Source: DASZPJ01 sp035550295 (GTDB lineage: Bacteria > Patescibacteriota > Saccharimonadia > Saccharimonadales > UBA4665). Taken from it: DNA of 24,559 nucleotides. Position numbers and translations under genes: made by a program. The stretch's first letter is position 1; every line of letters starts with the position of its first letter. Of the stretch, positions 13,823-23,200 are shown in pieces. Below the pieces are notes generated by a model. The model had not been told where the DNA came from and made no database searches. It worked only from the letters and a program-made list of their open reading frames with translations. The stretch is taken from assembly GCA_035550295.1 (NCBI GenBank), contig DASZPJ010000013.1, positions 1 to 24,559 on the forward strand. Direction: 5' to 3'.

Positions 13823-14596
13823 TTAGACAACGTGTAAAATTGCTTCAATTGCCAACGCTGTTTCCTGCCACTGTGAAATCTCTAAACAGTCAATGCCGAA
13901 AGCCTTGACCGGGTAATCATTGCCGCCTTCTTGCAGCCGGTCACCGATGAACAAAATGTCTTCTTTAGAAATCTCCAATACTTCCATCAACTTATGCATA
14001 CCATAGGCTTTGTCGATGCCTTTTTTGGTGACGTCAATGCTGGTCACACCACCAACGCGGACTTCAAATTCCGGAATTAATGGCTGGATGTAGTCGCGCA
14101 GCGCTAGTTTTTTTGAATTATCAGGATCCCAGGCTTCTTTTAGTTCAACGCCTTCCATCCCCAGTTCGTCGACGATGTCTTGGCCAAGCACAGAGAATGT
14201 GACCTGGCTACCACGGTCTTCGATGCACTCGCCATAAGTTTTGTCGGCGCGCATGTTCAGGTCGTCAAAACCTTTGTTCAGCGCATCGATTATTTTAGCC
14301 TTTTCGCCTTCTTTGAAATCTTCCGCATAAACTTGGATCCACTTTTTGTCATTGGCTGCATAACGGTAGTAACGCGTGCCGCAGGTGGGCATGATGTGCA
14401 GTTTTTCCAAAAGCACGGGAGCAGTTTGTAAACTACTGAGCAGTTGCTTTTCAAACTGTTCGAACTTGCCGCCGGAAATCACACAAACGTGGAATTTTTC
14501 GAGCAGTTTGCTCAAATCTTCGGCCATACGGTCCGGTGCCGGCGACTTGCTAGGCGCGAGCGTGCCGTCTAGATCAAAAGCAATCAGTTTTTTCAT
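13823..14596 (-). CDS. PMM2-like HAD phosphomannomutase
   Basis: This 257-aa protein is a HAD-superfamily IIB enzyme of the eukaryotic-type phosphomannomutase form. Motif I is FDLDGTLAPSKSP, motif II lies in CVISGGKFEQFEKQL, and motif IV is FIGDRLQEGGNDYPV, close to the PMM2 GDK...GGNDYEI. The cap has IEDRGSQVTFSVLGQD, and GGVTSIDVTKKGIDKAYG resembles the substrate-proximal loop. It should interconvert mannose-6-phosphate and mannose-1-phosphate. Its start overlaps the manC stop by 4 nt (ATGA), so it supplies the substrate of ManC. A sugar phosphatase of the same class is the main alternative. Confidence 0.8.
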   Translation of the reverse strand: MKKLIAFDLDGTLAPSKSPAPDRMAEDLSKLLEKFHVCVISGGKFEQFEKQLLSSLQTAPVLLEKLHIMPTCGTRYYRYAANDKKWIQVYAEDFKEGEKAKIIDALNKGFDDLNMRADKTYGECIEDRGSQVTFSVLGQDIVDELGMEGVELKEAWDPDNSKKLALRDYIQPLIPEFEVRVGGVTSIDVTKKGIDKAYGMHKLMEVLEISKEDILFIGDRLQEGGNDYPVKAFGIDCLEISQWQETALAIEAILHVV

Positions 14597-15633
14597 TCGT
14601 CGCGGGCTCCTATTCGCTTACTGACGTCACCAACTTTTTGAGACAAATCTTTGCGTGTTACGACAATGCCGCGTGGTGTGTTGACGACAGCTACGTTGTC
14701 GAGTCCGATGACGGCAACTGGTTTGTCTTCGGCGTTATGTATATAGGAATTGCGCACATCTTCGATCTCGACATCGCCACTTACATGGTTGCCGTTTTCA
14801 TCGCTACCGGCAGCTTTGTGCAGGTCACCGTAAGAACCCAAATCCATCCAGTCGAACGAGGCTGGCACAACCAATAGGTCTTGTACTTTTTCAATCAAGG
14901 CGTAATCGATGGAGATGTTTTCCAGGCCTAAGTAAACATCGTTGTAGCTATCTGCAGTGGCTGACAGTAAATTCTGGTAACTGCCAAGCATGTCTGGAGC
15001 GGCGGTCTGCATAACGTGCTTGAAGGTGTTTACCGAACCAATGAAATAACTACAGTTCCAGAGGTAATTACCGCTATTCATATAAGCTTTGGCAGTTTCT
15101 AGATCTGGCTTTTCTTTGAAACTCTGGACATTAAAGACAAATGTTTTTTCGTCGAGTACGGCGCCTTTTTCGATGTAACCAAAGCCAGTTGCCGGGTAGT
15201 CTGGCTCAACTCCAACCAGAACGATGCGTTTGTGGGCTTGGGAGTTTTCGGCGGCCAGGTTGAAACTGTGCGCAAAGCCCGCCAGGTCACGAACGTAATG
15301 GTCGGCGGCCATAAAAGCGACTGGTTCGTCCGCTGCACCAGATTGTTCAATCTTAACCAGTGCGGCCAAAATACAGCTGGCCGTGCCGCGGCGAGCCGGT
15401 TCGACGATGAAAGCATCGTCGCCCAAGTCCGGCAGTTGGTCACGAACATGCTGGATGTGGCTGTTGTCGGAGACAATGTAAATCTTATCTGTCAGGCTGC
15501 GCGCACGGTCAAAGGTGTGCTGCAAAAGCGACCGGTCATCGCCGTTAATCTTCAGCAAATGCTTCGGGTAATCCGGTGTCGACAATGGCCAAAGGCGTGT
15601 CCCGGACCCTCCGGCGATAATGACTACTATCAT
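14593..15633 (-). CDS. manC: mannose-1-phosphate guanylyltransferase
   Basis: The enzyme makes GDP-mannose from GTP and mannose-1-phosphate. The signature VVIIAGGSGTRLWPLSTPDY is at the very N terminus, followed by EPARRGTASCI, MAADHYV, GFGYIEKG, FKEKPDLETA, and DYALIEK with WMDLGSYGDL. At 346 aa it is the single-domain type, without the fused isomerase domain of longer ManC proteins. I chose ATG 15633 because the family begins directly at this strand; GTG 15639, two codons earlier, is possible. An extended -10 box lies 8 nt upstream, giving a nearly leaderless mRNA. It heads the manC-PMM-ugd unit. Confidence 0.93.
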   Translation of the reverse strand: MIVVIIAGGSGTRLWPLSTPDYPKHLLKINGDDRSLLQHTFDRARSLTDKIYIVSDNSHIQHVRDQLPDLGDDAFIVEPARRGTASCILAALVKIEQSGAADEPVAFMAADHYVRDLAGFAHSFNLAAENSQAHKRIVLVGVEPDYPATGFGYIEKGAVLDEKTFVFNVQSFKEKPDLETAKAYMNSGNYLWNCSYFIGSVNTFKHVMQTAAPDMLGSYQNLLSATADSYNDVYLGLENISIDYALIEKVQDLLVVPASFDWMDLGSYGDLHKAAGSDENGNHVSGDVEIEDVRNSYIHNAEDKPVAVIGLDNVAVVNTPRGIVVTRKDLSQKVGDVSKRIGARDE

Positions 15634-15641
15634 TGGCACTT

Positions 15642-15650
15642 ATGATACCA
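15642..15650 (-). promoter_or_regulatory. extended -10 promoter of manC unit
   Basis: TGGTATCAT is a TGn-TATnnT extended -10 element ending 8 nt before ATG 15633. No clear -35 box is needed for this type. The resulting transcript would begin at or near the start codon. Confidence 0.45.
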
Positions 15651-15705
15651 AAATCTCTAGATCTGTTCCACCTCGAAGCGACAGTTTTACAGCCTTTGGT
15701 CAGGG

Positions 15706-17367
15706 CTAGTTGCCAGTGAAGTCGCCAAGTTCGATGTCACTTGGCTTGGGTTCACTCGTCAGGTTAGTGTAGTCCCATGCGAACACGCCGTTGCCTTGCC
15801 CAATGCCGCGCATGTAACGTCCCGTATTAGCGCCTGTTGATTCGAAGGCTACGATGTCAGCATCACCGTCACCGTTGATGTCGCCGGCAGCAAAGCTAGA
15901 AGGAATGCCCATATTACTGAGGTTTGTGTGCTGCCACGAGAACCTGCCATCACCCTGGCTATTGCCTATCATGTACTGGCCAAAGCCATTGCCGGTAGGC
16001 TCAAACGCTATGATGTCGTCTTTGTTGTCACCATTAATGTCGGCCAGCTCAAAACCTGTAGGCTTTGCCATACTAACTAAATTCGAGTAGTCCCAGCTGT
16101 ACCGCTCATTACCTTGATTGAAACCAACCATGTAGCGCACACCGTTAGAAGTTGGCTCTACGGCTACAATATCGGCTTTGTGGTCACCATTAATATCCCC
16201 GAGTTCGAGATAGTTAGGTGTTCCCATATTCTTGAGGTTTGTGTAGGCCCATGTGAAGTTGCCGTCACCGTTGCTGGTGCCTTGCATATAGCGCCCGACT
16301 CCTGGGCTGGTTTGTTCAAAGGCAATGATGTCATCTTTGTTATCATTGTTTAAATCACCGAGGGCAAAGTGGGTTGGGACTGTCATATTCTTTAGATTGG
16401 TGTACTGCCAGTTGAAGTGGGCGTTTCCTTGGCTGGTGCCAACCATATACCTGGCGACACCGCCAGATGCCTCTATGTCGACAATGTCGGCTTTGTTGTC
16501 GCCGTTGATATCACCCAGCTTGAATTCACTTGGTGTAGTCATGTGCGTAAGGTTAGTTCCGCCCCAGTTGAATTGGCCATTACCAAGGCTGCTGCCCTGC
16601 ACATAGCTGGCAGTGCTCGGCTGAAAGGCCACTAAATCATCCCTGGGCTTAGGGGAATTTGGCAACGGGCTGGTCGAAGACGGATGAACGCCAAAGTCGA
16701 CAAATTCAGTAAAGCCCATGTCGCCAGCTCGGCCGGTTCGCTCGTCGCCATCACCTTGGGCATCATGGTTATATTCGGAAACGGTGATGTTGTCGTTCAA
16801 CGGATTGCCGGGGTCAACGGAGTTGACTGACTCAACAAAAGCTACATGGCCGGGATTGCCTGGTACAACTGCAGCATCCCAAGCTTTTGGCGAACCTGAC
16901 CGTTCACTGCTGGGAGCGTTGGCATACCACTGCCCCCCGTTACCAAAACTGCCTGGTACAGTGACCTTGCCGCCGGAAACTTGGTTGATTCGGTAAGCTG
17001 TCCAGTCGGTGCAATTCCTATACTCAAACGCGCCGTTGCGATACTGCTGGAACGCGCCGTTAATGTATTCGCCCCAGTCGTATTTATCGCTTGGATCTTT
17101 AGGGTTAGTGCATGTTGCGCCGCCGGCACTGCCAAACTCACAAGGGGCATCTTTCCATGGGTAGCCCAAATCACTATAGGTGGTGGATACACTATCGGCC
17201 TGCGCCGGAATAGGACTGGTGGCTTCCAGACCAACTAGTGAAGCTAGCGTTAGGGCGCTTGCCGCCGCCAACCGGCCAAGATTAAAGCGAAGCTTTTCCA
17301 ATACAGCTTCTGGCTTGTGCGGCAAAACCGTTTGTTCTGATGTTGTTGGGAGTTGTTCGAGACGCAT
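15706..17367 (-). CDS. secreted CHAP-domain hydrolase with FG-GAP/VCBS repeats
   Basis: The start is ATG 17367 because AAAGGAG lies 7 nt upstream; the longer frame has no such site. A long N region precedes a signal peptide (hydrophobic about 31-50, cleavage likely after AQA at 55-57). A CHAP-type domain follows: Cys119 in EYRNCTDWTAYRI, His174 in NPGHVAFVESV, and ITVSEYNHD at about 194-202 as third-residue region, consistent with a peptidoglycan amidase or endopeptidase. From about 241 to the end there are tandem repeats of 50-60 residues with DxNxDxxxD calcium loops (GDINGDNKADIV, GDLNNDNKDDII, GDINGDHKADIV, ADINGDNKDDII, GDINGDGDADIV), likely a beta-propeller or stack. The last repeat ends early at LGDFTGN. 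Four extra Cys may form disulfides. It lies in one unit with the single-TM protein upstream. Confidence 0.85.
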   Translation of the reverse strand: MRLEQLPTTSEQTVLPHKPEAVLEKLRFNLGRLAAASALTLASLVGLEATSPIPAQADSVSTTYSDLGYPWKDAPCEFGSAGGATCTNPKDPSDKYDWGEYINGAFQQYRNGAFEYRNCTDWTAYRINQVSGGKVTVPGSFGNGGQWYANAPSSERSGSPKAWDAAVVPGNPGHVAFVESVNSVDPGNPLNDNITVSEYNHDAQGDGDERTGRAGDMGFTEFVDFGVHPSSTSPLPNSPKPRDDLVAFQPSTASYVQGSSLGNGQFNWGGTNLTHMTTPSEFKLGDINGDNKADIVDIEASGGVARYMVGTSQGNAHFNWQYTNLKNMTVPTHFALGDLNNDNKDDIIAFEQTSPGVGRYMQGTSNGDGNFTWAYTNLKNMGTPNYLELGDINGDHKADIVAVEPTSNGVRYMVGFNQGNERYSWDYSNLVSMAKPTGFELADINGDNKDDIIAFEPTGNGFGQYMIGNSQGDGRFSWQHTNLSNMGIPSSFAAGDINGDGDADIVAFESTGANTGRYMRGIGQGNGVFAWDYTNLTSEPKPSDIELGDFTGN

Positions 17368-17428
17368 TGTCTCTCCTTTCGTAGGTCGCTCTCCCAGCAA
17401 CGAAAATTTAAATTGTAAAAGTAACTGA

Positions 17429-18055
17429 CTAGTTAAAACTTACGCTCTGGACAATCTTCTGGTAGGTAACCAAGGCTTGGGCGTCTGGATTATTGATGGT
17501 CAATTCAACAAAAGCGGTTCCATCGCTCGTTGGCTTAGGACTTTTGAAGACAGTGGTGTAGTAAGTGTTTGACGAATTACTCTCTTGGGTTTGGTAGGCA
17601 ACCAAGCCGTTTGCTGTGATGTTCTTTGCCGAGATTACAGTGTCCCCTGGCGCGGGCCCGCATGCATCGGCAGAGCTACATTTTGTCCATTCTTGTTCGG
17701 GTGTAGTGCTAGCTGGAAGAAAGATAGTCCGGCCAGTGATCGTTTCTACGTCTGTGGTTGAGTTAACTAGTTGCCAGGCATAGGCTTTGCCGCTTGTGGT
17801 GGGCTTCCACGGTGAAGGATATTTAAAACTGATGCCGCTATCAGGTGTTGAGTTATCAGTAAAAGTTTGCCAACCAGCATATGGATTGGCTGCAATTTTA
17901 GGCTTGTCTACAGATAGTTTGGGTGTCTGCGAAGATTTTTGGCTAGTGGATTGGTTATGCCAAATTGCCCAGCTGCCAATAGCACCAATTAAAAATGCAA
18001 TTATAATTACGGCCCAAATGAGATTTTGCTTTTTTGGTCCAACTGAAACTGTCAT
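17429..18055 (-). CDS. single-TM secreted protein of unknown function
   Basis: A membrane helix at about 11-32 is followed by a Ser/Thr/Lys linker and a soluble domain of about 150 residues. FTDNSTPDSGISFKYPSPW and the ending TYQKIVQSVSFN resemble PsbP-like small exported proteins; two Cys (about 125 and 131) may pair. ATG 18055 has the strong site AAAGGAGGG and a promoter upstream. It precedes the CHAP protein gene by 61 nt and is probably co-transcribed. No enzymatic motif is seen. Confidence 0.75.
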   Translation of the reverse strand: MTVSVGPKKQNLIWAVIIIAFLIGAIGSWAIWHNQSTSQKSSQTPKLSVDKPKIAANPYAGWQTFTDNSTPDSGISFKYPSPWKPTTSGKAYAWQLVNSTTDVETITGRTIFLPASTTPEQEWTKCSSADACGPAPGDTVISAKNITANGLVAYQTQESNSSNTYYTTVFKSPKPTSDGTAFVELTINNPDAQALVTYQKIVQSVSFN

Positions 18056-18082
18056 AAACCGCCCTCCTTTTAGTTAAGCCTA

Positions 18083-18111
18083 ACTTTAAGCTGCCGCTTT
18101 TAAGTTGGCAA
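18083..18111 (-). promoter_or_regulatory. promoter of the 208-aa / CHAP unit
   Basis: TTGCCA (18106-18111) and TAAAGT (18083-18088) are 17 bp apart on the minus strand. The leader of about 20 nt carries the AAAGGAGGG ribosome-binding site. This unit therefore uses an ordinary led mRNA, unlike the near-leaderless promoters elsewhere in the window. Confidence 0.5.
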
Positions 18112-18127
18112 CCATTTAAAGAAAAAT

Positions 18128-19603
18128 TTAACTTTTGACAAGCGGATCTAGGAATTTTTGCAGATCGGTATTGACTGTTTTGACGCCTGGTTTATCCCAA
18201 TAGAGATTTTGCGGAGTTGTTAGCAAGTAAGTAATTATGCCGCCCCCTTGCGTTGAGGCCAGCAACAATACCACAGCGATCGGCACCAGCAACTGTTTTC
18301 GTTTGCCAAATAGGCGAATTGCGGACAACGTGGCAAAGTACATTAGAATTGGCAAAACTGGGATTAAATAGCGTGCGCGGACCGCTGTCAATTGGCCATA
18401 CGTTACATATGACTGGTATTCAGTAAACAGCAGCAACGCAGTGTAGAAGAGCGCTGTAAAACCTAGTAACTGGTGAGCACGATTATTTTTGAATATATCC
18501 CGAGCATACAGCAATATCAACACAACGTTGGCAACACCAAGCGTTGAATAAAGCACCAGCATCACTGGCAGTTCACTGGCGCTGCCGCGTTCCAGCACGT
18601 TGTCGGCAGTGACTACCATGCGCTTTTCCCACAGCACAAAAACGTATTGAACCGGGTCGTACGGCCGGAAACTGGCGGGCTTGTTGACGAGAAGCCAGTG
18701 GTAGCTGTTGTAGTCCGGGAAAACTTGGCACCGCTTGACGCCGATCACCGCCTGGCACGACGGCTCAGGCTTGCCATAACGCAAGGTGTTAGCGACCGGT
18801 CGCTCAATAAATAACAGGCAGCCGATCACCAAACCAACCAAAAGCAAGACGAGCGGCAATCGCCGCGTTTTTTGAGCCGCCGTATATATATGACTGGCTG
18901 CCGACTTGAAACCAAATTTACGCCACAAGTCATAAGCAACAAATAATATTATCGGCAAAAACAGCCCGACCGACGACCACTTTACCACCGACATGAACAG
19001 CCCAGTGATGACTATCCCGGCCAGGATTGGAAAGCTGATGGCCTTTTGTTGAATTGCTCGAATCGCAAGCAGTAGCAGCACTGCGCACAACAGAAAAGCT
19101 AAATTGTCATAATTTACCGTGGCCGGCAAAATGGCGACCGTCGGTATAGTTATGAAGAACAGAAGCAGGCCGTGCGTAACACTTTTTGGTAATCGCAGTG
19201 CCAAAAAAACTTTGCGATACAAGACAATACCGCTGGCAAAGAAAGCCGTGCAGATCAAGCGCAATGCAATTATTTGAGCCGTTTGGTCGCTAGTAAACAG
19301 TCGAATTAGTCGCAGCAGCCACCCCATAAGGTAATAGAACATGAACGATCCATCGCGCACCACTTCGCCCAACTTATCCCATGACGAATTTTGCTTGCCC
19401 AGGAACGGGCTGATGTGGTGGGAGTAAATGGCTATGTTGGCCAGGTGACGGCCTTCATCATTAATGCCTGGTCCAATCGTAAAGATGTACCAGCAAGCTT
19501 GTAAAACAGCGGCTGCGATTATCAAATAGAAAAAGGCGTTGCTGGCCACCAGGACTGTGGCACGGCGACAAGCTTTTTTAAATACCATCCTGAAACGCTG
19601 CAC
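18128..19603 (-). CDS. polytopic membrane protein, DUF2142 / GT-C-like
   Basis: This 491-aa protein has about 11 hydrophobic helices. The first external loop carries GPGINDEGRHLANIAIYSH, with the Asp-Glu-x-x-His arrangement seen in DUF2142 and related GT-C membrane glycosyltransferases. A large loop at about 275-335 contains two Cys (SCQAV and RCQVF) that may pair outside the cell. GT-C enzymes use polyprenyl-linked sugars on the outer face, so a role in surface glycan or protein glycosylation fits the neighbourhood, by inference. The start is GTG 19603, with a TATACT box 9 nt upstream; ATG 19588 is a later option. Confidence 0.75.
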   Translation of the reverse strand: MQRFRMVFKKACRRATVLVASNAFFYLIIAAAVLQACWYIFTIGPGINDEGRHLANIAIYSHHISPFLGKQNSSWDKLGEVVRDGSFMFYYLMGWLLRLIRLFTSDQTAQIIALRLICTAFFASGIVLYRKVFLALRLPKSVTHGLLLFFITIPTVAILPATVNYDNLAFLLCAVLLLLAIRAIQQKAISFPILAGIVITGLFMSVVKWSSVGLFLPIILFVAYDLWRKFGFKSAASHIYTAAQKTRRLPLVLLLVGLVIGCLLFIERPVANTLRYGKPEPSCQAVIGVKRCQVFPDYNSYHWLLVNKPASFRPYDPVQYVFVLWEKRMVVTADNVLERGSASELPVMLVLYSTLGVANVVLILLYARDIFKNNRAHQLLGFTALFYTALLLFTEYQSYVTYGQLTAVRARYLIPVLPILMYFATLSAIRLFGKRKQLLVPIAVVLLLASTQGGGIITYLLTTPQNLYWDKPGVKTVNTDLQKFLDPLVKS

Positions 19604-19612
19604 GATTTGGCT

Positions 19613-19618
19613 AGTATA
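19613..19618 (-). promoter_or_regulatory. -10 box of the DUF2142-like gene
   Basis: TATACT lies 9 nt upstream of GTG 19603. The -35 region (GCTTAA or TTAAAA) is poor. Like the LexA-like and manC promoters it would give an mRNA with almost no leader. Confidence 0.4.
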
Positions 19619-19655
19619 ACACTTATCAGCTGGTTTTAAGCCAGGCTTAGGATCT

Positions 19656-19685
19656 TTGACAGATAGCAGTTAAAAATGGTACAGT
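19656..19685 (+). promoter_or_regulatory. promoter of the surface protein pair
   Basis: A perfect -35 TTGACA (19656-19661) and TACAGT (19680-19685) are separated by 18 bp. Transcription would begin near 19692, about 20 nt before ATG 19714. GAGGTGA at 19691-19697 would lie at the very 5' end of the mRNA, farther from the start than usual. Confidence 0.55.
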
Positions 19686-19713
19686 TTAATGAGGTGATTT
19701 ATCTAAAATAAAC

Positions 19714-20274
19714 ATGTCTATGGCTCGTCAAACTCATATTTCTAAGCGCGTTTTAATCACACTTTTTGTGCTGATATTCCTTGGCGTAATTGCCGGTTTG
19801 GAAGTTACCGGCCAGATTCACCTGTTTGCCAAAACCAAGCCTACACCGCACGCGGCTTCGGCTTCAGCCAGCCAAAACAAGGGTGATACAAAATCTTCCG
19901 ACAAGCCGGCTGGCAGCCCTGGCCAACCGGAGCCCAGCAGTAACGGTGGCGACAAAACCATTGTCGGAACCTCAGGAAGCTTATTGACGCCGACTGGCAA
20001 CTTTATCAGCAGTAACCAGGTTAGTTCGAATACCGTAATCGCTTCGGTTTGCAACACTACGCCCGGCGCCACTTGCCAGATCGTCTTTACGGACGGCGAC
20101 CAGCAAGAAAGTTTGCCGGCTGAAGTAACAGACACCAACGGCGCCGCGTACTGGAACTGGACACCAGCTAAGTACAGCCTTGGCCAAGGTAGTTGGTCGG
20201 TTAAAGCCATTGCTACCTTAAAAGACCAAACTAAAAGCGCTGATTATTCCGACAAGTTAGAGGTTCAGCCATGA
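19714..20274 (+). CDS. membrane-anchored Ig-like surface protein
   Basis: The 186-aa protein has one hydrophobic helix at about 12-29, a long Ser/Pro/Lys-rich linker (about 40-80) and a C-terminal domain of about 100 residues with an Ig-like beta pattern (IVGTSGSLLTPTGNF, VCNTTPGATCQIVFTDGD, YSLGQGSWSVKAIATL). Two Cys are placed to form one disulfide. Its stop overlaps the start of the 1009-aa hydrolase (ATGA), so the two are made together and may act as partners on the surface. ATG 19714 or ATG 19720 could be the start. Confidence 0.75.
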   Translation: MSMARQTHISKRVLITLFVLIFLGVIAGLEVTGQIHLFAKTKPTPHAASASASQNKGDTKSSDKPAGSPGQPEPSSNGGDKTIVGTSGSLLTPTGNFISSNQVSSNTVIASVCNTTPGATCQIVFTDGDQQESLPAEVTDTNGAAYWNWTPAKYSLGQGSWSVKAIATLKDQTKSADYSDKLEVQP

Positions 20275-23200
20275 GTTTGAAGCGCTGGACTATGTCGGCC
20301 GTAAGCTTTGCGGTGGTTACTGGATTGGCATTTGTTAGTTTTGCCAATGCTGCCACGTTCAATAAAAACCGGATTATTGACGATCCTGTCTTTGATAACA
20401 CGGCGACGATGAGCATTGGCCAGATCAATACTTTCCTAAACGGTTTTTCTAGCAGTTGCATTAGCCCCAATAATGGATTCCAGGCAATTGATCCAACCGG
20501 CTATTCGCCCAGTGGCGGCTACACTTACGGCAAAGACGTCAGTGCTGGCCAGGTAATTTATGACGCTTCGCTAGCCTACGGGCTTAACCCGCAAGTTTTG
20601 ATATCTACTTTGGAGAAAGAAGAAGGTTTGGTAACAGGGGGCTCCGGCTGTAGCAGTTGGCGCTATGTGAGCGCTGTCGGTTACGGCTGCCCCGACAGCC
20701 AAGGCAGTTACACTTACAAAAATGTGAACCTTTACAGCCTGAACGGCCATACTGTTACATCTATCAGCGGTACTTGCGTCAACAGCGCCGCCAAGGCCGG
20801 TTTTTCACAGCAGCTGATCCACGCTGCCTGGCTGTTCAAATTCGGCGAACAACGGTCGCAAGGCAATGTCAACTGGAACGTCCAGCACACCAACTACCCC
20901 CAGAATGGTGACAAGTGGGATAATTCCGACGATCCGACCTCTTGTTACGGTGGACCGATGACCCAGGGCTTCCTTTCGCGCGGCCCCAGCCAATGCGGTG
21001 GCGCTGCCAACTATAACGGCAACGACACAATTGACGGCCAGACTGTACATATGGATAACGGCGCAACGGCGGCGCTTTATTGGTACACGCCCCACTTCTC
21101 CGGCAACCAACATTTCTTTAATATTTTCACTGATTGGTTCGGGCCGACTTTCGCCGATGCTTACCAGGCCTTGTGGGTCAGCCAATCATCCAACCCGGCG
21201 CTTGATCCAGGCCAACCTGCAACCGTGTCTATGACTTTCAAAAACAACGGCAGTACGACTTGGTACGACCAAACGTCAGTTGACAACAACCAGGCGCCGG
21301 ACTGGGCTAAGCCAACACACCTGGCTACTATGAGTCCGATCAACCGTTCCAGCGATTTTGCCGGTGGCAATTGGGGTAGTAGCAATGACCGGCCGACTAA
21401 CAACTTCGCAGCTGTTTATGACATCAATGGTAACCTGTACAGCACCAATCCTCACGCCGTGGCGCCTGGCGAAAGCGCGCGTTTTGATTTCGTGATAACC
21501 GTGCCTGCCAATTACCTGGCCGGTACCTACAAAGAGACCTTTACGCCAGTTAATGAGGGTGGCAGCGGCATTATTCCAGTCAAGCCAACCAGCCCGTGGT
21601 TTACTATCACAGTTAACCCGGTCTACTCTGCGTCGTGGTTCAACCAATCAGCAGCGACCAACCAACGGGGTGGCCAAACGGCCCAAGTTTTCTTAACTTA
21701 CAAAAACACCAGTAACGCACCGTGGTACGATGACACATCAATAAGCAAAGCACCTTCTGGCACCAAGCCAATTCACCTGGCGACTACCAACCCGACGAAC
21801 CGGGTCAGCACTTTTGCTAGCAGCAGCTGGGGGTCCAGTAGCCGGCCGGCCAACAATTTTGATACGGTTTATAACAGCAGTGGCGTAGCTTATTCAACCA
21901 ATCCCCACGTTGTCCAGCCTAATGAAATGGCTAAATTCGCCTTCTCTTTCACCGTACCGGAAAACTACCCTGCCGGGGCTTACAAAGAATACTTCGCGCC
22001 TGTAAACGAAGGCGGTAGCGGCATCATGGGCAATGGCGTGTCCGTTTGGCTGACTATCAATGTCCAGCCTGATGGCGCAGTGGCTATGGCGCCAACTGCC
22101 AATACCACGATCAATCCTCTAGCTACCAAAACGGTTAGCTATTCATTCCGAAATAGTGGCACTACCACATGGTCATCAGCTACTACCAACCTGCAAGTCG
22201 TCAACGGCGATGCTTCGGCGCTGAAAGACAGCAGCTGGATCAGCAACACGGTGCTGGCCCCGCTCAATCAAACATCGGTAGCACCGGGCGCAACTGGCAG
22301 CTTTACCGTAACTTACGATGCGCCGATCACCGATAAAGTTTACAGCTTTAGCGTCGCGCCAGCCATTAGTGGCAGCACTATTGGAGCTACTAATACCCAG
22401 GTAAATGTCACCGTGCCAAAGCCGGTTTACCAAGCTACTTTCCACAGTGAGTCTAACGGCGCGCCAACAATTGCCCAGAACACCGCCTCCCCTGCTTTCT
22501 TTGAATTCAAGAATACCGGCAACGTGGCCTGGCTGGATGACACCTCAATTACTGCCGGAGTACATCCTGTGCACTTAGCAGCGACCAATCCGATCAACCG
22601 CGCCAGTAAATTCGGCGCAGCCTTCGCAAAAACTGACCGGCCGGATTTTAACTTTAGCGCCGTATATGAAAGTGACGGCGTAACACTGGCTGCCAACCAA
22701 CACCGTGTAGAAGTTGGCCAAATCGCCAAATTTAGTTTCGTACTAACAGCGCCGCAAACTTTGGCAACCGGTACTTACAGGGAATACTTCCAGCCAATTC
22801 TAGAAGGTGGCAACCCCTGGAGCATGGGCAATTACGCCTGGTTGGACGTGACTGTCGCAGCGGCCAGCAATAAAGCCCAGTTCTACACTCAGTCAGCTTA
22901 CCCAACAATTCACCGTGGCAATACGGCCAGTGTTTTCATCTCGTACAAAAACGTCGGTAACTTAGCCTGGTTGGACGATACCTCAGTCACTGCCGGCCTC
23001 AAACCCGTACATATGGCGGCAACAAATCCGATCAATCGCATCAGCCAGTTTAGCGCTGCCTTTGCAACACCCAGTCGGCCGGATCTAATATTCAGCGCCG
23101 TCTATGAAAGCAATGGTACAACTTTGGCAACCAACCAGCACGTCGTCCAACCAGGCCAAATTGCCAAATTCCAGTTCACTTTGACTGCGCCGGCATCTAT

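Noticed and set aside
15654..15705. Terminator after the CHAP gene (AGCC...GGCT)
   Set aside because: The stem is only 4 bp with a 9-nt loop and no proper T-run.
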